A stretch of 64,000 bases of DNA, taken from positions 1 to 64,000 of the forward strand of contig JAALKD010000002.1 of assembly GCA_011088215.1 (NCBI GenBank). The letters are read 5' to 3'. The notes under the pieces were generated by a model. It was not told the DNA's origin and searched no databases. It saw nothing but the letters and a program-made list of their open reading frames with translations. This stretch comes from Sphingomonadales bacterium (GTDB taxonomy: Bacteria; Pseudomonadota; Alphaproteobacteria; Sphingomonadales; Kordiimonadaceae). A program made the translations under genes and the position numbers. Of this stretch, positions 53,364 through 63,985 are shown in pieces. Each line of letters opens with the position of its first letter. The first letter of the stretch is position 1.

Positions 53364-56300
53364 ATGCGTTTAGAGCGTCGGTTTACCAAAGAACATCCGT
53401 GTCCATATGCCGCTATTGACTGGCACACTGCTGTAAGTGAGATCCGCAATCCTGACGGGTCGATTGTTTTTCATATGGATGCGGTTGAAGTTCCCGCGAG
53501 CTGGAGCCAGGTTGCGACCGACATTATTGCGCAGAAATATTTCCGTAAAGCCGGGGTGCCGCAGGCCCTTAAGCCGGTAAAAGAAAAAGATGTACCCAGT
53601 TGGTTGTGGCGACAGGAAATCGACAAAAAAGCACTAACTGACGTTCCCAAAGAAAATCATTTCAGTAGCGAGAAAAGCAGCAAGCAGGTTTTTGATCGGT
53701 TAGCTGGCACCTGGACATATTGGGGCTGGAAAGGCGGCTATTTCGACAGTGAAGAAGATGCCCGCACTTTCTTTGACGAAATGCGCTTCATGCTGGCTAC
53801 ACAAATGGCAGCGCCAAACAGTCCGCAATGGTTTAACACAGGCCTTCATTGGGCTTACGGCATTGATGGTCCGGCTCAGGGTCACCATTATGTTGACTTT
53901 AAGTCCGGGAAATTAACCAAGTCAAAGAGCAGCTACGAACACCCGCAACCTCACGCCTGTTTTATTCAGTCCGTTTCTGATGATCTGGTCAATGAAGGCG
54001 GAATTATGGACCTATGGACGCGCGAGGCGCGCTTGTTCAAATATGGTTCAGGCACCGGCACAAATTTTTCCAATGTGCGCGGCTCGGGTGAAAGCTTGTC
54101 TGGTGGTGGTCAGTCGTCTGGCTTGATGAGTTTCCTTAAAATTGGTGACCGCGCTGCTGGGGCAATAAAATCTGGTGGCACCACACGCCGTGCGGCAAAA
54201 ATGGTCGTAGTAGATATTGACCACCCTGACATTGAAGAGTTTATCAACTGGAAAGTTATCGAAGAGCAGAAAGTGTCCGCCCTCGTCTCGGGCTCCAAGC
54301 TCAATGAAATTCATCTCAATCGGATCATGAAGGCGTGTCACGACGCCAAAGAAGACTTGGCCGAATCCGCCTTTGAGCCCAAAGCCAACAAAGAACTGAA
54401 GAAGCAAATCATTGCTGCCAGAAAAGTGATGATTTCAGAGAATTATATCCAGCGGGTGATCCAATTTGCCAAGCAAGACTACGCTTCAATTGACTTCAAA
54501 ACATACAATACTGACTGGGATTCAGACGCGTATTTAACGGTTTCCGGTCAAAACTCCAACAATTCGATTCGCGTGTCCGACGACTTTATGCGTGCGATCA
54601 AAGGTGACGGCAATTGGCCGCTCAAGAGCCGCACAGATGGTTCTATCGTCCGCGAAATTAATGCCAAAGACCTTTGGCGTGATGTGGGACAGGCCGCATG
54701 GGCATGCGCAGACCCCGGCATTCAGTTTCATACCACTATCAATGATTGGCACACCTGTCCCGCAGCAGGAGAAATCAAGGCGTCCAACCCTTGCTCGGAA
54801 TATATGTTCCTTGATGATACTGCCTGCAATTTAGCCTCGCTAAATTTGATGACATTTCGCAACGAAGACGGCACCTTTGCTGTGGAAAACTTCAAGCACG
54901 GCGTTCGACTATGGACGATGGTTCTGGAAATATCAGTTTTAATGGCACAATTTCCATCAAAGGAAATTGCACAGCTTTCCTACGAATATCGCACCCTTGG
55001 TATAGGTTATGCCAACATTGGCGGACTGTTGATGAGCAACGGCATTGCCTACGATAGCAACGAAGGTCGTGCACTGTGCGGTGCCATCACGGCACTGATG
55101 ACCGGCGAATCGTACGCTACAAGCGCGGAAATGGCGTCTGAGCTGGGCGCTTTCCCTGGCTATGAAAAGAACAAAGACCACATGTTGCGGGTTATTCGCA
55201 ATCATCGTCGCGCCGCATACGGCCAAAAGGATGGCTACGAAAAACTAAACACGAACCCGGTTGCTTTGGATATTTCCAATTGCCCGGATCAACTGATAAC
55301 AATCGCCGCAGCAGACGCGTGGGACCGTGCACTGGAGATTGGCGAAAAGAACGGCTACCGCAACGCACAGTCCTCAGTTATCGCGCCAACCGGCACTATT
55401 GGCTTGGTTATGGACTGTGATACAACGGGTATTGAGCCTGACTTTGCTCTAGTGAAATTCAAAAAACTTGCGGGCGGCGGTTACTTTAAAATTATCAACC
55501 GCGTTGTACCACAGGCACTTAAAGTCCTTGGCTATAATGCCAAGCAAATCGGCGAAATCGAAAAATATGCCGTTGGGAACTCGACACTGAAAGATGCGCC
55601 TGGCATCAACCACGCCAACCTGAAAGAAAAAGGTTTTACCGACAGGGAAATCGATTTGGTCGAAGGGCAACTGGAAAATGCTTTCGATATTAAATTTGTT
55701 TTCAACCATTTCACACTCGGTGCTGACTTTTGTAAAAATGCCCTTGGTGTGACCGACGAGCAGATGAACGACTATAGTTTCAATCTTTTGGAGGCCATTG
55801 GCTTTGCCAAAGCAGACGTGGATGCTGCCAACGTGTATTGCTGCGGTGCCATGACCTTGGAGATGGCCCCATACCTAAGCGAAGACCATTATAGTGTGTT
55901 TGATTGCGCCAACCCGTGCGGGAAAATTGGAAAGCGCTCGCTGTCATGGGAAAGCCATATCCGCATGATGGCTGCGGCGCAGCCGTTTATTTCCGGCGCT
56001 ATTTCCAAAACAATAAACATGCCAAACTCGGCCGAAGTTAGCGAGTGCATGACAGCTTACGAATTGAGTTGGTCACTGGCACTGAAAGCCAATGCGCTAT
56101 ACCGGGATGGCTCTAAGCTCAGCCAGCCGCTGAACGCGTCATTGCTTGATTCGGACGATCTGGAAGATGAACTTGAAGCCAAGAGCTTGCCGGAAAAAAC
56201 CGAAATTGTAGCAGAACGAATTGTGGAGCGTATTGTCGAGATTGAACGTGACGCCACCAAGCGCAACCGGCTGCCGGAACGCCGCAAAGGCTATACGCAA

Positions 56301-57029
56301 AAAGCCATTGTTGGCGGCCACAAAGTATACCTGCGCACCGGTGAGTATGATGATGGCTCCGTCGGAGAAATATTTATCGACATGCACAAAGAAGGTGCCG
56401 CCTTCCGTTCGTTGATGAATAATTTCGCCATCGCGATTTCCATTGGCCTTCAATACGGCGTGCCATTGGAAGAATTTGTCGACGCATTTACTTTCACCCG
56501 TTTTGAACCGTTTGGACGGGTTGAAGGCAATGACACCATCAAAATGGCAACATCGCTGTTGGATTATATTTTCCGCGAATTGGCCATTTCCTACCTTGGC
56601 CGTGAAGACTTGGCTCATGCAACACCTGCCGATCTGATGCCTGACACTACGGGGCGCGGCGATAAAAACGACGGACTGCCGCCTTTAAGAGATGATGTAT
56701 CTGAAGCCCTTGAAAGGGTTCAGAAATTTGCCTCAGCTGGATATGTCAGAGGCAGCAATCTTGTTGTACTTAACACGGCGCGCACCACGGACAAGGACAC
56801 TGAGTTAGAAACAGTTTCAGTAGCAGCTACAAGCGCATCGGCAACAACGGTGGCTATGGGATCAGCAATGACAAACGGCGCCACTGATGCAACACCCGAT
56901 GCCAGAACAACGGCGCGGATGAAAGGGTATGAAGGTGATGCGTGCGGAGAATGCGGCAATTTCACATTGGTCCGCAATGGCACCTGCATGAAATGCAACA
57001 CCTGTGGCTCTACTAGCGGCTGCAGCTAG
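53364..57029 (+). CDS. nrdJ: Vitamin B12-dependent (class II) ribonucleoside-diphosphate reductase
   Basis: NrdJ makes deoxyribonucleotides with adenosylcobalamin, without oxygen. The 1221-residue protein has the class II core: [71 protein letters not shown], and a C-terminal cysteine tail ([20 protein letters not shown]) that serves as zinc-binding/redox tail. ATG at 53364 is 5 bases after a GGGGGA site; a GTG at 53343 is also possible. It is a single gene, preceded by a possibly structured leader and closed by a strong terminator. A B12 uptake or synthesis route should exist elsewhere. Confidence 0.95.
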   Translation: MRLERRFTKEHPCPYAAIDWHTAVSEIRNPDGSIVFHMDAVEVPASWSQVATDIIAQKYFRKAGVPQALKPVKEKDVPSWLWRQEIDKKALTDVPKENHFSSEKSSKQVFDRLAGTWTYWGWKGGYFDSEEDARTFFDEMRFMLATQMAAPNSPQWFNTGLHWAYGIDGPAQGHHYVDFKSGKLTKSKSSYEHPQPHACFIQSVSDDLVNEGGIMDLWTREARLFKYGSGTGTNFSNVRGSGESLSGGGQSSGLMSFLKIGDRAAGAIKSGGTTRRAAKMVVVDIDHPDIEEFINWKVIEEQKVSALVSGSKLNEIHLNRIMKACHDAKEDLAESAFEPKANKELKKQIIAARKVMISENYIQRVIQFAKQDYASIDFKTYNTDWDSDAYLTVSGQNSNNSIRVSDDFMRAIKGDGNWPLKSRTDGSIVREINAKDLWRDVGQAAWACADPGIQFHTTINDWHTCPAAGEIKASNPCSEYMFLDDTACNLASLNLMTFRNEDGTFAVENFKHGVRLWTMVLEISVLMAQFPSKEIAQLSYEYRTLGIGYANIGGLLMSNGIAYDSNEGRALCGAITALMTGESYATSAEMASELGAFPGYEKNKDHMLRVIRNHRRAAYGQKDGYEKLNTNPVALDISNCPDQLITIAAADAWDRALEIGEKNGYRNAQSSVIAPTGTIGLVMDCDTTGIEPDFALVKFKKLAGGGYFKIINRVVPQALKVLGYNAKQIGEIEKYAVGNSTLKDAPGINHANLKEKGFTDREIDLVEGQLENAFDIKFVFNHFTLGADFCKNALGVTDEQMNDYSFNLLEAIGFAKADVDAANVYCCGAMTLEMAPYLSEDHYSVFDCANPCGKIGKRSLSWESHIRMMAAAQPFISGAISKTINMPNSAEVSECMTAYELSWSLALKANALYRDGSKLSQPLNASLLDSDDLEDELEAKSLPEKTEIVAERIVERIVEIERDATKRNRLPERRKGYTQKAIVGGHKVYLRTGEYDDGSVGEIFIDMHKEGAAFRSLMNNFAIAISIGLQYGVPLEEFVDAFTFTRFEPFGRVEGNDTIKMATSLLDYIFRELAISYLGREDLAHATPADLMPDTTGRGDKNDGLPPLRDDVSEALERVQKFASAGYVRGSNLVVLNTARTTDKDTELETVSVAATSASATTVAMGSAMTNGATDATPDARTTARMKGYEGDACGECGNFTLVRNGTCMKCNTCGSTSGCS

Positions 57030-57099
57030 CCTGCACGCCAACACACGTATGAAATTTGAATTTACCGCCCACTAACCCGTCCCTGTGGGTGGTCATCTC

Positions 57100-57128
57100 G
57101 GGGAAGGCTTGCCTTCCCCAATTTTTTT
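57100..57128 (+). terminator. Intrinsic terminator after nrdJ
   Basis: The perfect stem GGGGAAGGC / GCCTTCCCC around TT, followed by AA and seven T, lies 70 bp after the nrdJ stop. Confidence 0.92.
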
Positions 57129-57280
57129 AAATTAACCAAAGAGTTATCCGCTAAATTTTTAACAAAAAAGGAAGCTGTTTCCTGATTTGTTAATAAAATT
57201 GTCACTTTTTTACCAAATATTTACCAGCCACGATTGATGATGAAAAGTACGGATAAAAGCTTGCGCCGTGGTTTAAGGAA

Positions 57281-59068
57281 ATGGATGTGTTAGTGGGAAA
57301 AAAAGTAGCAGACAGTGCAGCTCCAATGTCGCCAGTAACTTCCAGTTCTTCAAGGGGCGGTCGCCCTGAATCAGCGCCCGACTATACCACAGCCATTATT
57401 AATGCCCTTCCCTACGGCGTGGTCTGTTTTGATCTGGCTCCAAATAACAGCATCATTGTTCATTCCGCGAATCCGCATGCGCAGTCTCTTTTTGGTTTTT
57501 CCAACATTGACGAATTACCAGCGCCGCTTACCTCAATCTGGACATCGAAGCAAAAGGACAGTTTGGCGGATAAGGTCCGGGAAACATTGGAAAAAAACAA
57601 CCAATAATTTATGAGTGGACAGCTCACGATAAAGACGGCGACCATTATCTTTCCAGCCAGCTTCAACCGATTGTAAATGCTGCGGGCGATCGCAGGTTAG
57701 TTCTCTGTACTATCGAAGACCAGACCGCTGAAAAACTGGCGGAAAAAAATATCATGCATCATGCTTTCCATGATGCCCTGACCGGCCAACCCAATCGTGT
57801 ACTATTCCGTAACAAATTTGAGGAAACAGTAATCAAGGGCGAGAGCAGCGACGAACCATTTGGCTGCGCAGTATTGATTGTTAATATCGACCGCTTCCAG
57901 TTGATCAATGAAAGTTTTGGGCACAGCGCGGGCGACAGGTTTCTGATTTCCATGGCATCCACCTTGCGGCGCTGTATTGGTAGTCAAGATATTCTTGCTA
58001 GGCTTTCAGGCGATGAATTTGCGATTTTAGTACCTAACATGCGCGAGATCCAACCAGTCATTGATGTCTGCGACCGAATTCACACCGCAATGACACAGCC
58101 GTATGATCTTGATGGCAATGAGGTTTTCACTTCGGTTTCCATCGGCGTTGCCAGCACAATTTCTAGCGCGACCCATCCGGAAGACCTAATTCGTGATGCA
58201 GACTTCGCCATGCACCGCGCAAAAATAGCTGGCAAAGCCTGCACCGAAGTTTACCGCCGTGAGTCACATCAGGAAGCCCGGTCATTGTTTCATCTTGAAA
58301 CCGAGCTACGGCGCGCTGTGGAACGGCAGGAATTGCAGTTATACTACCAGCCGATAATCGACCTACGCACTTCAGAGTTACACGGATTCGAGGCTCTTAC
58401 CCGCTGGCAGCACAAAGAACATGGTTTTGTGTCACCTGTGGAGTTCATTCAACTCGCTGAAGAAACTGGCATTATTGTCCCGCTGGGTCGTTGGGCTATC
58501 GAAGCCTGCTGCACCTGCTTAAAGCATTGGATAATGGAAGTGGGCGAGGACAGAGTTGTCCCAATTAACGTGAATGTATCTGGTGTGCAGTTCGCCCGCG
58601 ATGACGTAGCCACTGTGGTTGAAAACGCATTAAAAAAATATAACCTTCCCGGACGGCTTCTCCGCATTGAGTTGACCGAAAGTTCAATCATGGCCAATCC
58701 TGAACATATTTCCCTTTCGCTAGACCGGATAAGGGCGCTGGGAGTTAAAGTTGCGCTCGATGATTTCGGTACTGGCTATTCATCGCTAAATTACCTGCAC
58801 CAATTTCCGATCGACATTATCAAAATCGATCGAGCTTTCATCAATCAGTTGAAACGCGGGAACGCCCAGTTCAAAATCCTTGAAATGATTGGTATGTTGG
58901 CAACGAATTTGGGGCACCAGATCGTTGCTGAAGGGCCTTGAAGATACCGAGTATATCGACATGGTAACCGAAATGGGTTTTGCCTTTGCGCAGGGCTTTT
59001 ACTACTCGCGACCTGTTGCCGGCGTAGACGCCGCAAAAATGGTTCATGGCCAGTTGCCCTGGGCCTAA
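57281..59068 (+). pseudogene. PAS-GGDEF-EAL cyclic-di-GMP protein, broken by two one-base frameshifts
   Basis: An ~595-residue protein of the diguanylate cyclase/phosphodiesterase type is encoded in three pieces. Part 1 (57281-57607) holds a disordered start and a PAS-like domain (INALPYGVVCFDLAP). A missing A near 57603 shifts the frame; part 2 starts with IIYEWTAHDKDGDHYL and runs through a GGDEF domain with HDALTGQPNR and RLSGDEFAIL (signature SGDEF) and an EAL domain with ELQLYYQPIIDLRT, GFEALTRWQH, IELTESS, DDFGTGYSS and IDRAFI. An extra C near 58936 then ends it; the last piece, LEDTEYIDMVTEMGFAFAQGFYYSRP, is in the next frame to 59066. The EAL-signature position has FEAL and the catalytic DDFGTG is present, so the phosphodiesterase was probably active. 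The two breaks each lie beside a homopolymer. Confidence 0.82.
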
Positions 59069-59188
59069 ATCGTCATTCCGCACCAAACATTTGCATATCT
59101 AACAAATAGTATTTTCCGCTCCGCACTTGACGGCAAGGCTCTGGCTCCCCAAATATCAGAGATAAAATAAGTAAACATTGAGGACACC

Positions 59189-59749
59189 ATGACTGAGGAA
59201 AATTCAGCGCCTAAAAAAGGTGCCGCAACGCCAGCAAAAAAGTCGGCTACCAAGCGTAAACCTGCTGGTGCCAAAGCAACATCAAAGGCTGCTTCTGCCA
59301 AGAAACCAGCAACGCGTAAAACGGCCGCGCCTAGAAAAAATACAACGCAAGACAGTGCGACTGCCACAGAACAACCTGCGGCGAGCACCAAGTCGCGAGC
59401 AGGAGAGCAACCGCACTCGTCGAAGAAAACGACTACGCAGACCGGCGGGCGAGACTATGACGCATCAAATTTGGTCGACGACCTCAAGGGGCGTGACTGG
59501 CCAAAAATTATTCAAAGGGCGTTGTTGATGGTGTTTTTTGGTTTCCTGGCTTGGGTAACCATTTCGGTCGCGTTTTTTCTGGCTACTGCGCAAGTGGTGA
59601 TCAGCATCTTTGTCGGCGAACCGAACGCGGCGCTAACGCGGTTGATCAAACAAGGGGCAAATTACATCCATGACGTTCTGGATTATTTGAGCTTCGCCTC
59701 AGACGAATGCCCTTTTCCTTTTGGCCGCAAACTGCCTGAAGCCGATTAA
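59189..59749 (+). CDS. DUF4389 membrane protein with histone-H1-like N-terminal tail
   Basis: The 186-residue protein has an N-terminal ~95 residues very rich in Lys, Ala, Thr and Pro (KKGAATPAKKSATKRKP and KKPATRKTAAPRK), much like histone H1 or AlgP tails. A DUF4389-type part follows with one or two membrane spans (ALLMVFFGFLAWVTISVAFF) and the C-terminal ECPFPFG signature. The first part could bind nucleic acids or polyphosphate; fused to a membrane part this is an unusual design. Function unknown. Good start after an AGGA-type site; not linked to its neighbours. Confidence 0.8.
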   Translation: MTEENSAPKKGAATPAKKSATKRKPAGAKATSKAASAKKPATRKTAAPRKNTTQDSATATEQPAASTKSRAGEQPHSSKKTTTQTGGRDYDASNLVDDLKGRDWPKIIQRALLMVFFGFLAWVTISVAFFLATAQVVISIFVGEPNAALTRLIKQGANYIHDVLDYLSFASDECPFPFGRKLPEAD

Positions 59750-59800
59750 TCAGGCGCAGCTATAAAATTCAATCATCAGCTAACCATCACGGCTGGCAAT

Positions 59801-59896
59801 TTACATATTGCTAGCCGCAAATAACATTTCTGCACCGACCTTAATTATGATGAGCGCAATCAAGGCTGTAATGACTGCTCTGGCATAGTCAAACAT
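59801..59896 (-). CDS. Possible 31-residue single-span membrane peptide
   Basis: A short open frame starts 8 bp after the glpQ stop codon on the same strand. It encodes MFDYARAVITALIALII, then IKVGAEMLFAA, so about 20 of 31 residues form one membrane helix with a short polar end. There is no strong ribosome-binding site, but the position right after the glpQ stop would allow coupling. It could be a genuine small membrane protein or chance; too short to decide from one sequence. Confidence 0.35.
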   Translation of the reverse strand: MFDYARAVITALIALIIIKVGAEMLFAASNM

Positions 59897-59904
59897 GGCG
59901 AACT

Positions 59905-60887
59905 TTAGTCCTTCTGTGATGCTACATATTGATCACGGGCGGCAACACCTTTACTGGGAAAGTCGGTGAAAAAGCCATCGATTCCCATCTCTAACAACAG
60001 TGTAAGCTCTTGTTCCATGCTTTGAAAGCCCTTTGGCAAAGCATCGGCGCGCACGGTCCATATATGAACAATTTTGCCAGCAGTGTGTATTTTTCAACAA
60101 CACCACTTGGCTTCATATCAGAGGTGAACAACAACGCCTTATTGAGACCGAAACCATCTGCCACCGCGTAATAATTTTCCAGCGTCACATCCAAATCAAC
60201 CCATTGGCTCAGCGGATTGACCTTCCCGCCAACCAGCAACACGACCGGCACCTCGGTTAATGGCGCTATTTCGCGAACGAAATCGCCATCAAAGCATTGA
60301 AAATAAACCGGTATTCCAGACTGCTTTAGTATCGCCATTTTATCAGCAAGAAGCGATGCCAGCTGCGTGTTGAGTGAAGCTTTAAATAGCTCCGGGCGTT
60401 TCATCTCAATATGCAGTCCAACAGTTTTGCCGTCAGCTTTGTGAGCCATTACCAACTCGATGATTTCGTCCAGAGTAGCAATTTCCAATTGGTCATCGAA
60501 AGATTTATCACGGCCTTTGAATGCCTGACGCACCCGTAGGGTTTTAAGTTCAGCGAGCGTGAAATCCATGGCGAACCAATCAGTTTGGCCATCGATTGTC
60601 CGTTTACGATCAGCAAACTCGGGGTGACTGGCAACATTGGTAGTGGTCGACAGATAAATGTCGTGCCGAGCAACCAAAACACCGTCTTTGGTCATCACAA
60701 GATCTGGTTCGATGAAGTCAGCGCCCTGCTCTATGCCCAATTTATAGGCATCCAGCGAATGTTCCGGCAAATAGCCACTGGCACCACGATGCGCTATCAC
60801 AATCGGATCATCAGCCACGGCGGCAAAGTCAGACACACCCAACAGGCCAAGGCCTAGTGCTGCGGTCATTAAAATTCGTGTCAACAT
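59905..60887 (-). pseudogene. glpQ: Glycerophosphodiester phosphodiesterase, frameshifted near the C-terminus
   Basis: GlpQ hydrolyses glycerophosphodiesters to glycerol-3-phosphate and an alcohol in the periplasm. The protein has a signal peptide (cleavage near FAAVADD), IAHRGASGYLPEHS and the FIEPDLVMTKDGVLVARHD block with catalytic His and Glu residues, and LHIEMKRPELF. In the run of A residues at 60072-60075 (minus strand) one A is missing, so the reading ends at 59991 with an unrelated tail. In the next frame the expected end continues: KIVHIWTVRADALPKGF, EMGIDGFFTDFPSKG, to the TAA at 59905. About 60 conserved residues are lost in the product as read. Confidence 0.82.
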
Positions 60888-61013
60888 TCTAGCACAATCC
60901 TCAGGTTAACTATGCAAACTGCTTCATCTTAAGCTACCATTAGAATATGTCACCGCAATTTCAGCCCTTGACCCAATGAAAATCATGTTATCTTCTTACT
61001 CAAGGAGACGAAA

Positions 61014-61454
61014 ATGCCGTTCACGCAATTCATAGGATCATTGATTGCTGTCGCGATTGTAGCGCTAATTGCTGCGCGACTGTTTCCCACTAAAAACAAA
61101 CTCACGAAAGAACGGGTAATTAACAATGTGGCCCGCTATTGCCCACATATTAACCTCGCATCGGCACCACCGCTGGTTTATCTATCGGAAAATAATGCTA
61201 CCGCTGTAGCCGTGTTCCCCAACCGCAGCGATGGTTTTGCAATTGCTTCCGCCTTAGGCGACAGGGTGGTTGTCCGCGAAATTCCAGATGCCAAGTTGGT
61301 TACGATCACCAAATCCGAGAATGGCCTGTCATTCAACCTGGGTGACTTCACCCAACCGACGATAGAAATACAGATGCCGGCGGACCAGCGCCAGGCATTG
61401 ATTTCGAAACTGACTAGCCGACCAAGTGAAAAACCGGAGCCCGCTCATGCTTGA
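61014..61454 (+). CDS. Membrane-anchored protein of unknown function
   Basis: The 146-residue protein has one N-terminal membrane span (FIGSLIAVAIVALIAARLF, residues 6-24) and then a small, probably periplasmic or cytoplasmic domain with VARYCPHINLASAPPLVYLSENNATAVAVFPN and VTITKSENGLSFNLGDF. I do not recognise a family. Its stop overlaps the start of the sterol-desaturase-like gene by 8 bp, so the two are translationally coupled and may work together in membrane lipid modification. Confidence 0.65.
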   Translation: MPFTQFIGSLIAVAIVALIAARLFPTKNKLTKERVINNVARYCPHINLASAPPLVYLSENNATAVAVFPNRSDGFAIASALGDRVVVREIPDAKLVTITKSENGLSFNLGDFTQPTIEIQMPADQRQALISKLTSRPSEKPEPAHA

Positions 61455-62388
61455 TTTGCTCGCCCCAACCCAACTTGCGGTGCCCGCCTTTACTATTCTG
61501 ATCCTCGCGGAAATGATCATTGGCTGGAAATCCGGCCGTGCGCGCTATGAAGGCAAAGACACCATGACATCCATGTTAATGGGACTGGGCAGCACCGTTG
61601 CTGGCGCTTTGTCGGCTGCCTTTTTCATCGGAGTTTCCTATTGGGTTTGGCAAAATTTCGGCATTTTTGACATGGGTACTGCCCTTTGGGTATTTGCGCT
61701 GGCGTTTGTGCTTGATGACTTGGCTTATTATTGGATTCACCGGATGGGGCACCGCATGCGCTGGATGTGGGCAGCGCACGTTATTCATCATTCAAGCCAG
61801 CATTATAATCTCTCAACAGCCCTACGCCAAACCTGGACTGGTGCTTTCACCCCCGGCATTTTATTCAAAATGCCTCTATTCCTATTGGGAATAGAGCCCG
61901 CGATCGTGTTTTTCGTCGCAGGCATAAATTTGGTTTACCAATTTTGGATTCACACCGAAGCCATCGACAAGATGCCGCGCTGGTTCGAGTATATCTTCAA
62001 CACACCAAGCCATCACCGGGTGCATCATGCTAACAATCCGCGCTATCTTGATGCCAATTATGCTGGCGTATTCATGGCGTGGGACCGTATGTTCGGATCG
62101 TTCATCCCAGAACGAAAAGACGAAGCCTGCCGTTATGGATTAGTAACTGACTTGGGGACCTTCAACCCGCTTAGGGTGGCAGTTCATGAGTGGCTTGGAA
62201 TTTTCAAAGATATCTGGTCGGCGAAAGACTGGAAACACAAGGTCCTGTTTTTACTGGCCCCACCTGGCTGGACACCGGACGGCAGCCGAATGACCAGTGA
62301 TATGATCCGGGCAGCCTGGCTGGAACGTGAAGCTATCAAGAAATCCGGCAAAGTGACAGGCGACAAAAACACAATCGCTGCGGAATAA
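61447..62388 (+). CDS. Sterol desaturase / fatty-acid hydroxylase family protein
   Basis: A membrane di-iron oxygenase of the fatty-acid hydroxylase superfamily. The ~313-residue protein has at least four membrane spans and the three histidine clusters HRMGHRM, HVIHHSSQH and HRVHHANN that hold the iron pair. The substrate could be a hopanoid, carotenoid, ornithine lipid or fatty-acid chain; the sequence does not tell. Start at ATG 61447 after GGAG; a GTG at 61426 is less likely. Confidence 0.9.
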   Translation: MLDLLAPTQLAVPAFTILILAEMIIGWKSGRARYEGKDTMTSMLMGLGSTVAGALSAAFFIGVSYWVWQNFGIFDMGTALWVFALAFVLDDLAYYWIHRMGHRMRWMWAAHVIHHSSQHYNLSTALRQTWTGAFTPGILFKMPLFLLGIEPAIVFFVAGINLVYQFWIHTEAIDKMPRWFEYIFNTPSHHRVHHANNPRYLDANYAGVFMAWDRMFGSFIPERKDEACRYGLVTDLGTFNPLRVAVHEWLGIFKDIWSAKDWKHKVLFLLAPPGWTPDGSRMTSDMIRAAWLEREAIKKSGKVTGDKNTIAAE

Positions 62389-62424
62389 GCGCTAAAAAAC
62401 TTCCGGAACGAACCTGAGAAAAGC

Positions 62425-62598
62425 CTAACTCTTTTTTTGGCTATTCCGTCGATCGATTAGAAAGCCAATAAGACCACCAAGAACGCCGCCCGCGAGAGCC
62501 TCCAAACTTGGGATATACGGTAACCAAAGACCGCCAACAACACCGCCGAGCAGCCCCAAGAATACCATCACCCCGGTTACGGTTGGTTTTTTGTTCAT
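62425..62598 (-). CDS. Small hydrophobic protein with glycine-zipper helices
   Basis: From the ATG at 62598, after a GAGAGG site, the product is 57 residues with two hydrophobic stretches (VMVFLGLLGGVVGGLWL and ALAGGVLGGLIGFLI) full of GxxxG-type spacing, and a basic C-terminus (RRNSQKKS). Probably a small membrane protein; function unknown. It converges on the desaturase gene with a 36-bp gap. Confidence 0.6.
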   Translation of the reverse strand: MNKKPTVTGVMVFLGLLGGVVGGLWLPYIPSLEALAGGVLGGLIGFLIDRRNSQKKS

Positions 62599-62770
62599 AT
62601 TCTGCCTCTCAATCGCGCCATTTATAGCTGCCATGCATTTTTGGTCAATCAAATAACACTTGCGAAACTACAGTATTTTGGCCATTGTCCCGGCAAATTC
62701 TGACGCCCTTTCCAAGGGCCTAACATCTGCGGCTTGCCTCCCCGCGCCGCGCACCAGTTGGAGCACACAT

Positions 62771-63952
62771 ATGTCTCAAGAAAAAATCGTAATCGTTGGC
62801 ATGGCACGCACACCAATGGGCGGCTTGCTCGGTGATTTATCATCTGTTTCTGCCTCTGATTTAGGCGCAACGGCGATCACGGCCGCACTGAAAAATGCTA
62901 AGGTCGACAGCGAAACAGTCGACGAAACTATAATGGGTTGTGTATTACCCGCCGGACAAGGCCAGGCGCCTGCTCGTCAAGCCAGCATCAAAGCAGGCAT
63001 TCCCAATTCAACTGGTGCGGTAACGGTTAATAAAATGTGCGGCTCAGGCATGAAAGCAATGATGCAAGCCCATGACAGTATTCTTGCCGGCACCAATGAC
63101 GTGGTTGTCGCAGGCGGTATGGAAAGCATGTCGTTGGCGCCGCACATGATGCCGAACGCCCGCACCGGCATCAAATACGGTAATGCCCAAATCATTGACC
63201 ATATGGCCCTGGACGGCCTCACCGACGCTTATGCTGGCGGTCCCATGGGCGTTTTCGCTGAACTGTGCGCTGAGCATTACCAGTTCACCCGCGAAGCGCA
63301 GGACGCCTATGCAATCGAGTCGCTCAAACGCGCTCAAAAGGCCATTGAAAATGGATCTTTTGAGGGAGAAGTAACGCCTGTTACCGTCAAAAGCCGGCGC
63401 GGTGACGTTGAGGTCAACCAAGACGAGCAACCGATGAAGGCTCGGTTCGACAAAATCCCCACGCTGCGCCCTGCTTTCAAGAAAGACGGCACAGTAACTG
63501 CGGCTAACGCCAGCTCCATTTCAGACGGTGCGGCTGCGCTGGTTATGATGACAGCCAAAGAGGCCGAGACGCGCGGTCTGACACCACTTGCCACAATTAA
63601 AGCGCATGCGAATTTCGCTCACGAACCGGAATGGTTCACCACAGCGCCAGTTACAGCGGTAAAAAGCGTGATGGAAAAAGCTGGGTGGACAGCCGACGAT
63701 GTAGACTTGTTTGAAATCAACGAAGCCTTCGCGGTTGTGCCGATGGCGGCAATGCAAGAACTTGGCCTTGATCATGCCAAAGTCAACGTAAACGGGGGCG
63801 CTTGCGCGCTTGGACACCCAATCGGTGCCTCCGGCGCACGCATCTGTGTTACGTTAATCAACGCACTGAAGAAACGCGACCTGAAAACTGGTGTCGCGAG
63901 CTTGTGCATTGGCGGCGGCGAAGCAACAGCGATCGCGATAGAATTGGCTTAA
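62771..63952 (+). CDS. Acetyl-CoA C-acyltransferase (thiolase)
   Basis: The 393-residue thiolase has the acyl-binding cysteine in NKMCGSGMKAMMQA (near residue 90), EINEAFAVVPMA, and the C-terminal NGGACALGHPIGASGAR and CIGGGEATAIAIE active-site loops. Length and motifs fit the acetoacetyl-CoA thiolase type (biosynthetic, PhaA/AtoB-like) as well as FadA; I cannot separate them. The ATG at 62771 starts the family N-terminus; a frame open to 62660 is not part of it. A GTG/TTG longer form can be ruled out by family length. Confidence 0.92.
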   Translation: MSQEKIVIVGMARTPMGGLLGDLSSVSASDLGATAITAALKNAKVDSETVDETIMGCVLPAGQGQAPARQASIKAGIPNSTGAVTVNKMCGSGMKAMMQAHDSILAGTNDVVVAGGMESMSLAPHMMPNARTGIKYGNAQIIDHMALDGLTDAYAGGPMGVFAELCAEHYQFTREAQDAYAIESLKRAQKAIENGSFEGEVTPVTVKSRRGDVEVNQDEQPMKARFDKIPTLRPAFKKDGTVTAANASSISDGAAALVMMTAKEAETRGLTPLATIKAHANFAHEPEWFTTAPVTAVKSVMEKAGWTADDVDLFEINEAFAVVPMAAMQELGLDHAKVNVNGGACALGHPIGASGARICVTLINALKKRDLKTGVASLCIGGGEATAIAIELA

Positions 63953-63985
63953 CAGACGCACACCAAAATTGGATAGGACCAAGTC

